From contig RFIM01000130.1 of assembly GCA_003695215.1 (NCBI GenBank), positions 1 through 16,342 of the forward strand: a DNA stretch of 16,342 bases, read 5' to 3'. Made by a program: the position numbers and the translations under genes. Numbering within the stretch: the first letter of the stretch is position 1; every line of letters begins with the position of its first letter. Source of the stretch: Chloroflexota bacterium. Lineage in GTDB: Bacteria > Chloroflexota > Anaerolineae > Aggregatilineales > UBA2796. The notes beneath the pieces are model-generated. The model saw nothing but the letters and a program-made list of their open reading frames with translations. It searched no databases and was not told where the DNA came from. Shown piece by piece: positions 1 through 6,350 of this stretch.

Positions 1-1202
1 AAGGTGCTGCTCGGCGTAGGCGTCTCTGTGAGGGTTGCGCTCGGCGCTTGGGCAACCTGCGTGAGAGGCGTCAGCAGAGGCGTCTGGAAGATGATACCGA
101 GCGTGGGCGCAGCGGGCAGATCGGTCGGCGTGGCAGAAAGCGCGGCTTGTGTGGCAGTCTCAGTGGCTTGCGCTAACGCAGCAGGCTGCTCGGGGCTGTC
201 GCTCAAGAGCAGCACGAGGCTTACCAAGAATAGGACGAGGAGCAGCGTGCCGCCGATCAGGATCAAACGGTTGGCGCTAGCACTTTTGGAGCGCGCTACA
301 AACGTCTCGTCAGGCTGTGCGCCACGCTGACGCGGCAGCGCTTGGCTGGTCGGCGTCGCTGAGACAAGCGGCACAGGGCGCCCTTGAAGGACGTCGCGGA
401 AAGCGTCTACTAGTTGGCTCGCTTTCTGGAAGCGCTGCTCAGGGGCTTTTGCCAGCGCTTTCTGCAAGACGGCATCAAGGGCATAGGGCATGTCACTGCG
501 CAGCTCTCGGATGATAGGCGGCGGCTTGTAGATGTGCGCGTTCATCATGGCAAACGGCGTATCTGCTTTGAACGGCGTCTCGCCGCTCAACATCTCATAG
601 AGCATGATGCCGAGCGCGTAGATATCTGTAGCAGGCGTGGGCGGCTCGCTGCGCCATTGCTCGGGCGACATATAAGCGGGCGTTCCCATCATCTGACCGC
701 TCATGGTCATGCTTTGACCGCCGACGATCTTGGCGATGCCAAAATCGGTCAGGAAGGCGTTGCCGAGCGTATCTAGCAGCACATTCTGCGGCTTCAGATC
801 GCGATGCACGATGCCTTCTGAGTGCGCATAATCTAGTGCTGCGCCGATCTGCTCTAAGATGCGCAGCGTCCGCTCTGGCGAAAGCCGTCCGCTCTGGCGT
901 ATCAAGTCCGCAAGGCTGCCGCCACTGAGCAGCTCCATCACCAGGTAGACTAGATCAGCTTGCTGGCCGTAATCGAAGACCTTCAGGATGTGCGGATGAC
1001 TCAGGCGAGCGATCACTTGCGCTTCGCGGTTGAAGCGCGCTTTGAATTCTTCCGATTCGCTCAGCTCGGGCTTGATGACCTTGACGGCTACATCGCGGTT
1101 CATCGAGGCTTGGTGTGCGCGATAGACCGCCGCCATGCTGCCTCTGCCCAGCAGCGCTGTGATCTGGTACTGCCCCAGGCTCTGCCCAATCAGACTAGTC
1201 AT
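1..1202 (-). CDS. Transmembrane serine/threonine protein kinase (PknB-like), C-terminus cut by window edge
   Basis: The first 400 residues are visible and the frame runs open through the left edge. The kinase domain spans about residues 12-272. It has a glycine loop G19-R-G21 to V26, the VAVK lysine K41, the alpha-C glutamate E60, the catalytic loop HRDLKPQN at 133-140 with D135, DFG at 153-155 and GTPAYMSPEQ at 173-182. A hydrophobic helix at about 313-333 follows, then a Ala/Thr/Pro/Ser-rich stretch (for example TLTETPTPSS) of the kind that joins Chloroflexota kinases to an extracytoplasmic sensor. The sensor lies outside the window, so the signal is unknown. The ATG at 1202 comes just before the start of the kinase fold, but no clear Shine-Dalgarno precedes it. 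The substrate is unknown. All catalytic residues are present, so an active Hanks-type kinase is expected. It lies 94 bases downstream of valS on the same strand and probably has its own promoter. Confidence 0.93.
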   Translation of the reverse strand, partial: MTSLIGQSLGQYQITALLGRGSMAAVYRAHQASMNRDVAVKVIKPELSESEEFKARFNREAQVIARLSHPHILKVFDYGQQADLVYLVMELLSGGSLADLIRQSGRLSPERTLRILEQIGAALDYAHSEGIVHRDLKPQNVLLDTLGNAFLTDFGIAKIVGGQSMTMSGQMMGTPAYMSPEQWRSEPPTPATDIYALGIMLYEMLSGETPFKADTPFAMMNAHIYKPPPIIRELRSDMPYALDAVLQKALAKAPEQRFQKASQLVDAFRDVLQGRPVPLVSATPTSQALPRQRGAQPDETFVARSKSASANRLILIGGTLLLVLFLVSLVLLLSDSPEQPAALAQATETATQAALSATPTDLPAAPTLGIIFQTPLLTPLTQVAQAPSATLTETPTPSST

Positions 1203-1230
1203 AAGTCACGCTATCTCTGTACACCAAGCC

Positions 1231-1255
1231 ATGCATGCCATTGTATTACATGCAT
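1231..1255. repeat. Inverted repeat upstream of the kinase gene, possible operator
   Basis: ATGCATG (1231-1237) and CATGCAT (1249-1255) form a perfect 7-base inverted repeat around an 11-base AT-rich centre. The centre carries TACAAT on the minus strand (1247-1242), a plausible -10 box for the kinase gene, whose ATG is 40 bases further on. No convincing -35 is visible. A repressor-type operator over the -10 is one reading. There is no U-tract, so a terminator for valS is less likely. Confidence 0.4.
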
Positions 1256-1296
1256 CAGATCATCGCTAGTTTCTCAGCGCCTGATTGACGAGACGA

Positions 1297-3924
1297 TCAG
1301 CCTAGCGCAGCAAGACGCTCTTCGATAGCGGCGCGCGCTTGCTGCAACTCGGCCAGTTTGGCGCGTTCCTTCGCCACAACCTCAGGCTTTGCGCGGCTGA
1401 CGAATTGCTCGTTCGCCAACATTCTCTCGGTCTTCTCGATCTGTGCACTCAGATTGGCAAGCTCTTTGCTCAAGCGTTCGCGCTCGGCGCTCAGGTCGAC
1501 CAGGCCTGCCAATGGCAAGTAGAGCGTCACTTCGCCGCTAACCACAGCGGCTGCCTGCTCAGGTGCCGCGCCGCTGAGCGGCTCAAGCCGCTCGAGGTTA
1601 CACAGACGCGAGAACATCTCGGCGTGCGCCGCCAAAATTGGCATGAAAGCGCCGCCATCAGCGATGGCGTGCAGGCGCTTGGCAGGCTCAACTTTATACT
1701 CAGCGCGCACGTTGCGCACTTTGACGATCAGGTCGCGCAGCACGTCCATTTGCGCCTCAGCCTCGTCGTCTATGTAGCGCAGGTCGGACTGGCACCAACG
1801 CGCCATGATCAAAGGCTGATCGGCGCTCTTATCGGGCAGGTAGCTCCAAATTTCCTCAGTGATGAAAGGCATGTAGGGATGCAGTAGCCGCAAGACGCTA
1901 TCTAAGACGTGCAACAAGACGGCACGTGTGCGCACTTTGGCGTTCGGCTCTTCGCCATAGAGCGCGTTTTTGCTGTTCTCCACATACCAATCGGCGAATT
2001 CCTCCCAGACGAAATCGCGGATTTGGCGGCCTGCTTCGCCGTATAGATAGTGATCGAAGAGGCGCTGCACATTGGCGATCAGCTTGTTCAAGCGGCTCAG
2101 AATCCAGCGGCTGGGCAGATCGAGCGCTTGTGGCGCAGGCAACGGCTGTGGCGCGTAAGGCTCGCCCAGATTGGTCAGCACGAAGCGCGCGATTTGCCAG
2201 AGCTTGTTGCCGAAGTTACGCCCATACTCGATCTGACGCTCGCCAAGGTTCAGATCGTTGCCAGGTGTGCCGCCTGTCAGCAAGGTGAAGCGCAGCGCGT
2301 CAGTGCTGTATTTGCGCATTGCCTCGCGCGGATCGATGACGTTGCCTTTGGTCTTGCTCATCTTCTCGCCGTGTTCATCGCGCACCAAGCCGTGCAGATA
2401 GACAGTATGGAACGGCGCTTGGTCGGTGAACCACAAGCCGAGCATGATCATGCGCGCTACCCAGAAGAACAGGATGTCGTAGCCTGTCTCGAGCACGTCA
2501 GTGGGATAGTAGCGCAAGAAGTCGGGCGTTTGGTCAGGCCAGCCGAGCGTGCTGAAAGGCCACAAACCGCTGCTGAACCAAGTGTCCAGCACGTCAGGGT
2601 CTTGCGTCAAGTTCGGATCAGTCAAGTCCTCGCGCGAGACGTAAATGTTGCCCTGCGCATCGTACCAGACAGGGATGCGATGGCCCCACCATAGCTGGCG
2701 GCTGATGCACCAATCTTTGATGTTCTCGAGCCAGTTGAAGTAGATTTTCTCAAAGCGATCGGGCACGATCTTGATGCGCCCATCGCGCACGGCTGCAATC
2801 GCGCGCTCTGCCAGCGGCGCCATGCGCACGAACCATTGCTCGCTGAGGAGCGGCTCGATGATCTCGCCGCCGCGTGTGGCGCGCGGCGTTATGCGCATGT
2901 ATGGCTCGGTCTTGATGGTCAGGCCTGCCGCGCTCATATCAGCCCAAAGCCGCTTACGCGCCACGAAGCGGTCTAGGCCTTGATACGGGCCCGCCTCAGC
3001 GTTCAAGGTGGCGTCTTTATTCATGATGTTGAGGATCGGCAGGTTGTGGCGCTGCGCGATCTCATAGTCATTGAAATCATGGCCAGGCGTGACCTTGAGC
3101 GCGCCTGTGCCGAAGGCGCGATCCACGTAGGCATCGGCGATGATCGGAATCGGGCGATTGAGGATTGGCACAAAGGCGCGCTTGCCGATCAAGTGCTGGT
3201 AGCGCTCATCTTCAGGGTGCACAGCGACGGCTGTGTCGCCTAGAATGGTCTCTGGGCGCGTTGTGGCCACTGGGATGAAAGTGCCGCCTTCCACAGGATA
3301 CTTGAAATGGTAGAGTGTGGCAGGCTCTTCGCTATATTCCACCTCCAAGTCGCTCACAGCCGTCTGTAAGCCAGGAGACCAGTTGATCAAGCGCTTGCCG
3401 CGATAGATCAAGCCCTGTTCCCAGAGCCTGACGAAGGCTTCGCGCACAGCGCGCGAGAGCGACTCGTCCAGTGTGAAGCGCTCACGATCCCAATCGCAAG
3501 AGGCGCCCAGCAGCCGCAATTGCTGCACAATGGTGCCGCCGTACTTCTCTTTCCACTGCCAGGCGCGCTCTAGAAACGCCTCGCGCCCGATCGCCTCGCG
3601 GCTAGTGCCTTCTTCTTGCAACATCCGCTCGACCATCAACTGCGTAGCAATGCCAGCATAATCCGTGCCGGGAATCCACAAAGCGGCCTTGCCGCGCATG
3701 CGCTCATAGCGGATCATCAAGTCCTCTACGCTCACGAACATGGCGTGGCCCAGATGCAGCTCGCCTGTGACGTTAGGCGGCGGAATGGCGATCACAAATG
3801 GCTCGGCGTTCGGCGGCGCACATTCAGGCTTGAACCAGCCATTCTCTTCCCAATAGCGGTAGAGCCGCGGCTCAGCTTCTAGGTAATTGAAGTTTCTGGG
3901 CATCTCCTGAACGTTCTTCGGCAT
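1297..3924 (-). CDS. valS: Valyl-tRNA synthetase (ValRS)
   Basis: This is a class Ia aminoacyl-tRNA synthetase that charges tRNA-Val with valine in the cytoplasm. It has 875 residues, the usual bacterial length. The HIGH-type motif is HLGH at 57-60 after PPPNVTGE, and the KMSKS-type loop is KMSKT at 521-525. The CP1 editing domain shows VATTRPETILGD at 219-230. DVLDTWFSSGLWPFSTLGWP at 444-463 is characteristic of ValRS. The C-terminal 60 residues are Glu/Lys/Arg-rich and form the ValRS coiled-coil arm. One residue is unusual: the normally invariant GTDHAG reads GTDYAG at 86-91. The ATG at 3924 has AGGAG nine to ten bases upstream. The next ATG (3903) has an AGGAG directly abutting it, too close to be used. 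The gene follows the methyltransferase by 42 bases with no promoter or terminator between, so it is most likely read from the upstream T-box transcript. Confidence 0.98.
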   Translation of the reverse strand: MPKNVQEMPRNFNYLEAEPRLYRYWEENGWFKPECAPPNAEPFVIAIPPPNVTGELHLGHAMFVSVEDLMIRYERMRGKAALWIPGTDYAGIATQLMVERMLQEEGTSREAIGREAFLERAWQWKEKYGGTIVQQLRLLGASCDWDRERFTLDESLSRAVREAFVRLWEQGLIYRGKRLINWSPGLQTAVSDLEVEYSEEPATLYHFKYPVEGGTFIPVATTRPETILGDTAVAVHPEDERYQHLIGKRAFVPILNRPIPIIADAYVDRAFGTGALKVTPGHDFNDYEIAQRHNLPILNIMNKDATLNAEAGPYQGLDRFVARKRLWADMSAAGLTIKTEPYMRITPRATRGGEIIEPLLSEQWFVRMAPLAERAIAAVRDGRIKIVPDRFEKIYFNWLENIKDWCISRQLWWGHRIPVWYDAQGNIYVSREDLTDPNLTQDPDVLDTWFSSGLWPFSTLGWPDQTPDFLRYYPTDVLETGYDILFFWVARMIMLGLWFTDQAPFHTVYLHGLVRDEHGEKMSKTKGNVIDPREAMRKYSTDALRFTLLTGGTPGNDLNLGERQIEYGRNFGNKLWQIARFVLTNLGEPYAPQPLPAPQALDLPSRWILSRLNKLIANVQRLFDHYLYGEAGRQIRDFVWEEFADWYVENSKNALYGEEPNAKVRTRAVLLHVLDSVLRLLHPYMPFITEEIWSYLPDKSADQPLIMARWCQSDLRYIDDEAEAQMDVLRDLIVKVRNVRAEYKVEPAKRLHAIADGGAFMPILAAHAEMFSRLCNLERLEPLSGAAPEQAAAVVSGEVTLYLPLAGLVDLSAERERLSKELANLSAQIEKTERMLANEQFVSRAKPEVVAKERAKLAELQQARAAIEERLAALG

Positions 3925-3966
3925 AGCAGCAACTCTCCTGGTAGATGAGATAACGCCTTTAATAGC

Positions 3967-4764
3967 TCAGGCGCGCTCCGCTGTGATGTGCAGCTCCCAG
4001 CCGTTCATTTCAGCCTGCTGGACGACAAAACCTGCAGTGTTCAGCAGCTGCTCAAGCTCGGCGCGGCGCAGGGCGCGCTGCAGCACACCAAAGCGCGTGG
4101 CGCTGAAAGAATCGCCGTCGCCGCGCACGATGAAAATGTTGTGCAGCACACTCAGCGGCTCGGTCGCTTGCCAATCGTAGAGATCGAAGAGAATAGCACG
4201 CCCGTCAGGCAGATTCTCATGCACGTGACGCGGCACCAAGCGCGGCCGATCCTCCAGCAGCAGATCGAAGGCAGGCAAACTCAAGATCAGCACGCCTTCA
4301 GGGCGCAATAAGCTGTGCAGCGCGCTCAGGGCCGCGCTGATGGCCTGATCCGTCAGCCAGTGCGTCACAATGCCGCCTTTCAATAGCGCTATGTCGAAGC
4401 TGCCCGTCACGGAATCGCTCAGCGCGTTCAGATCAGCGCACAAGAAGGCGATAGCCTGTTCTAGGCGGAACTGCGCCGCATTGTGCTGGGCGCGCTCCAG
4501 CACAGCAGGTGTTGGGCAGACAGCCGTCACGGCTGTGGCGTGCATTGCTGCAGCAATAGCGTGCAGGCCAACCGTGCCTGAGCTATCCAGGACGCGCTGG
4601 GCATTGTGCTTGCGCAAAAGGCGGCGCAGCGCGGCACTCTCCCGCTGGACAGCGGCGCGCCAATCGCGGAAGAGCAGCGGCTGATGCTCGGCTAGCCCAT
4701 CGTAATAGGCGTTCAGGTCGGCAGCGATGACGGCCGATGCGTCTGAGAATAGTGAGCTGAACAT
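3967..4764 (-). CDS. Class I SAM-dependent methyltransferase, first gene of the T-box/valS operon
   Basis: A 265-residue protein with the Rossmann methyltransferase fold. The SAM loop is VLDSSGTVGLHA at 58-69, an altered form of the usual VLDxxCGxG motif that keeps D60, G63 and G66. FDIALLKGGIVTHW sits where related enzymes have the motif IV region, and LLRPEGVLIL is the post-motif strand. The N-terminal AYYDGLAEHQPLLFRDW and the later segment with ERP, VH, GR and YDW resemble glycine/sarcosine N-methyltransferase-like proteins, but that does not fix a substrate. The frame is open upstream to 4944. That extension runs back through the T-box terminator and antiterminator, and the ATG at 4764 has GAGGAG four bases upstream, so the short start is preferred. 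It sits between the riboswitch and valS. A role linked to valine or tRNA-Val supply is inferred from position only. Confidence 0.88.
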   Translation of the reverse strand: MFSSLFSDASAVIAADLNAYYDGLAEHQPLLFRDWRAAVQRESAALRRLLRKHNAQRVLDSSGTVGLHAIAAAMHATAVTAVCPTPAVLERAQHNAAQFRLEQAIAFLCADLNALSDSVTGSFDIALLKGGIVTHWLTDQAISAALSALHSLLRPEGVLILSLPAFDLLLEDRPRLVPRHVHENLPDGRAILFDLYDWQATEPLSVLHNIFIVRGDGDSFSATRFGVLQRALRRAELEQLLNTAGFVVQQAEMNGWELHITAERA

Positions 4765-4802
4765 AGAACTCCTCAAGGTCAGTGTCTGCCAAAGTATGGC
4801 AT

Positions 4803-4840
4803 AAAAAATGCCTTTCGCCACACCCAAGGACGAAAGGCAA
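4803..4840 (-). terminator. Regulated rho-independent terminator of the T-box leader
   Basis: TGCCTTTCG (4839-4831) pairs perfectly with CGAAAGGCA (4817-4809) around a 13-base loop and is followed by six T residues (4808-4803) on the minus strand. Its 5' arm overlaps the 3' arm of the antiterminator (CTTGC, 4841-4837), so the two structures are mutually exclusive. Confidence 0.93.
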
Positions 4841-5051
4841 GCGCTTCCGTGGTACCACCTTGCTTCCGCTGCGAGCAGCGGCGCTTTGTGCTGCGATAAC
4901 GGGCAGGCCCGAGTGCGCTTAATGGCTCTAAGAGCGTTCGGCACACCGACTCAGCAGGGACATTGGGCAGGGCGTTGGGCGGTCTCACAGCCAGCGGATC
5001 GCCTCTCTGAGGCAACGCGACCTGCTTTTCGCTGCGTCAACGTCTTTACAA
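4803..5051 (-). ncRNA. T-box leader (tRNA-Val-sensing riboswitch) of the methyltransferase-valS operon
   Basis: Read on the minus strand, this leader has the canonical T-box parts in order. Stem I pairs GAC/CAGC (5038-5031) with GCTG/GTC (4955-4948), GCAGG (5025-5021) with CCTGC (4971-4967), and GCGTTG (5018-5013) with CAACGC (4977-4972). The AGAGAG motif is at 5008-5003, followed by a CTGTGAGA-type apical segment. The specifier-loop strand (4966-4956) contains GTC at 4961-4959, a valine codon that matches valS. The T-box sequence AGGTGGTACCACGG lies at 4860-4847, and its TGGT (4857-4854) pairs with a tRNA ending ACCA, as tRNA-Val does. The antiterminator pairs GCAAG (4863-4859) with CTTGC (4841-4837). 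That excludes the terminator at 4840-4803. Uncharged tRNA-Val is expected to allow read-through. The specifier register is inference; the T-box assignment is firm. Confidence 0.93.
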
Positions 5052-5057
5052 CCGATA

Positions 5058-5086
5058 AGTCTAGCAAGAAGCGCCGCGCTTGTCAA
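5058..5086 (-). promoter_or_regulatory. Sigma-70-type promoter of the T-box/methyltransferase/valS operon
   Basis: TTGACA (5086-5081), a 17-base spacer and TAGACT (5063-5058) on the minus strand. A start near 5051 would place the transcript just before stem I of the T-box. It is back to back with the tRNA-Arg promoter, whose -35 box begins 71 bases away. Confidence 0.85.
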
Positions 5087-5156
5087 CGCGCTGAGTCCCA
5101 AAGCGCCTCTCAGCCTCACCTAGCTGACTCTGCGCGGGCAAGCCAAGCCGAACGCC

Positions 5157-5185
5157 TTGACGCCGCCGCCTGAATGCCCTACAAT
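5157..5185 (+). promoter_or_regulatory. Sigma-70-type promoter of tRNA-Arg and probably the genes behind it
   Basis: TTGACG (5157-5162), a 17-base spacer and TACAAT (5180-5185). Transcription would start near 5192, a few bases before the mature 5' end of the tRNA at 5196. Confidence 0.85.
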
Positions 5186-5195
5186 CCACAAATGG

Positions 5196-5268
5196 GCCTC
5201 CGTAGCTCAGGGGATAGAGCGAGTGCCTTCTAAGCACGAGGTCGGGGGTTCGAATCCCTCCGGGGGCG
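5196..5268 (+). tRNA. tRNA-Arg (anticodon UCU)
   Basis: A full cloverleaf can be folded. The acceptor stem is GCCTCCG (5196-5202) with CGGGGGC (5261-5267). The D stem is GCTC/GAGC. The anticodon loop is CTTCTAA with TCT at 5229-5231. The T arm is GGGGG-TTCGAAT-CCCTC. The discriminator is G (5268), and the following CCT means CCA is not encoded. The anticodon stem has one terminal mismatch (A5222 opposite G). It reads AGA and, by wobble, AGG. No terminator lies between it and the roadblock gene 33 bases downstream. Confidence 0.96.
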
Positions 5269-5301
5269 CCTTAGAACAATTGTCATGCTATGGAGCGCTG
5301 C

Positions 5302-5754
5302 ATGAATTGGTTTCAGGAGATCGCCGCTAATCCGCACATTGAGGTGGCGCTGCTGATCGATGGTGGCGGGCGACTCGTGGCTACTTCACAGGAAGCCAAC
5401 ACCCAAGTCCGTCGCGCTGCCACCATGATCCGCGCCGCTGAGATGCTGGCACGCGGCCTGGCCGCAGAGTTTGGGCGTGGCGCGGTCACCTTGCTACAAA
5501 TTACCACAGCAGAGGGCCACTTGCTGGTCATGCCGGTTGGCGGCGCACACTACTTGATCTTGCTCACGCAACGCGGCGCGCCTCTGGAGCTGTTGCGCAC
5601 TTATCTGAGCCGCTTGCTAGAAGACCTGCCCGAAGCTGAGATCGCCGCTGCCTCGCAGAACCTGCCCTACTCGCCTTGGGACGAGTTGAGCGTGGACGAT
5701 CTCTTCAATGCGCTCTCGGAATGGCTGCACAATGGCGGCGACTCGCGCACATAA
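5302..5754 (+). CDS. Roadblock/LC7 domain protein
   Basis: A 150-residue protein with one roadblock/LC7 fold. An N-terminal amphipathic helix leads into HIEVALLIDGGGRLVATS, followed by a helix (TMIRAAEMLARGLAAEFG), the strand pair VTLLQITTAEGHLLVMPVGGAHYLILLT, and a C-terminal helix. A Glu/Asp-rich tail of about 50 residues follows. In bacteria such proteins usually dimerise and act on small Ras-like GTPases (MglB on MglA). No GTPase gene is present here, so the partner is unknown. The ATG at 5302 is chosen over the one at 5290 because GGAG (5292-5295) lies six bases before it and the fold starts there. It follows tRNA-Arg by 33 bases with no terminator, and its last 23 bases overlap rluE, so the three are probably co-transcribed. 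Confidence 0.85.
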   Translation: MNWFQEIAANPHIEVALLIDGGGRLVATSQEANTQVRRAATMIRAAEMLARGLAAEFGRGAVTLLQITTAEGHLLVMPVGGAHYLILLTQRGAPLELLRTYLSRLLEDLPEAEIAAASQNLPYSPWDELSVDDLFNALSEWLHNGGDSRT

Positions 5755-6343
5755 GCCGACCTACGTCCTGCGCTTCTGGAAGCCGTATGGCGTCCTGACT
5801 CAATTCACTGATCCTGAAGGTCGCCCGACTCTCGCCGATTACATCCCGATCCGAAACGTCTATAGCGCAGGCAGGCTGGATTTCGATAGCGAAGGCTTGT
5901 TGCTGCTCACCAATGACGGCGCCTTGATCGCACGCCTGACCAATCCGCGTTTTGCGCATCCAAAGACCTACCTCGTGCAAGTTGAGCGGGTGCCGAGCGA
6001 AGCTGAGTTGGATCAACTGCGCGCAGGCGTGCTGCTCAAGGACGGCCTGACGCGCCCTGCGCAGGTGCGCCTGCTGCAAACGCCGCCCGACCTGCCCGAA
6101 CGCACGCCGCCTATCCGCTATCGCGCTAGCGTGCCAACGGCTTGGTTGCAAATCACGCTGACCGAAGGCAAAAAGCGCCAAATCCGCCGCATGACCGCCG
6201 CGATCGGCTATCCAACCTTGCGTTTGGTGCGCGTTGCCATTGGCAACATTACCTTGGATGGCTTGCGCGTCGGCGAGTACCGCGCGCTCTCACAGGCGCA
6301 GATTGCCGCTTTGTGGCGCGCCTTGCGCCCAACTAAACGTTGA
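5732..6343 (+). CDS. rluE: 23S rRNA pseudouridine synthase, RluE type
   Basis: A 203-residue RsuA-family pseudouridine synthase. The catalytic motif GRLDFDSEGLLLLTNDG starts at residue 47, with the nucleophile D50. Other landmarks are the FWKPYGVLTQFTDPEGRPTL opening, the PPIRYRASVPTAWLQITLTEG segment and KKRQIRRMTAAIGYPTLRLVR. These follow E. coli RluE closely from memory of that family; RluE makes pseudouridine 2457 in 23S rRNA. There is no S4 domain, as expected for RluE. The chosen ATG (5732) overlaps the roadblock gene by 23 bases and has only a weak ribosome binding site, which fits translational coupling. An in-frame ATG at 5708 would add eight residues with no family counterpart. rqcH starts seven bases after the stop. 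Confidence 0.92.
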   Translation: MAATRAHKPTYVLRFWKPYGVLTQFTDPEGRPTLADYIPIRNVYSAGRLDFDSEGLLLLTNDGALIARLTNPRFAHPKTYLVQVERVPSEAELDQLRAGVLLKDGLTRPAQVRLLQTPPDLPERTPPIRYRASVPTAWLQITLTEGKKRQIRRMTAAIGYPTLRLVRVAIGNITLDGLRVGEYRALSQAQIAALWRALRPTKR

Positions 6344-6350
6344 GAAACTC

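Noticed and set aside
2050..2694. 214-codon plus-strand frame inside valS
   Set aside because: Antisense to a full-length ValRS and without recognisable domains or a start signal.
4765..5015. Open frames over the T-box leader, including an N-terminal extension of the methyltransferase to 4944
   Set aside because: The region is explained by the T-box structure and terminator. The ATG at 4764 has a strong ribosome binding site and starts the conserved fold.
5196..5268. tRNA-Arg as an integration (att) site
   Set aside because: There is no integrase, no repeat of the tRNA 3' end and no foreign-looking segment downstream.
5276..5286. ACAATTGT near-palindrome just after the tRNA as a terminator
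   Set aside because: The stem is short and AT-rich and no T-run follows.
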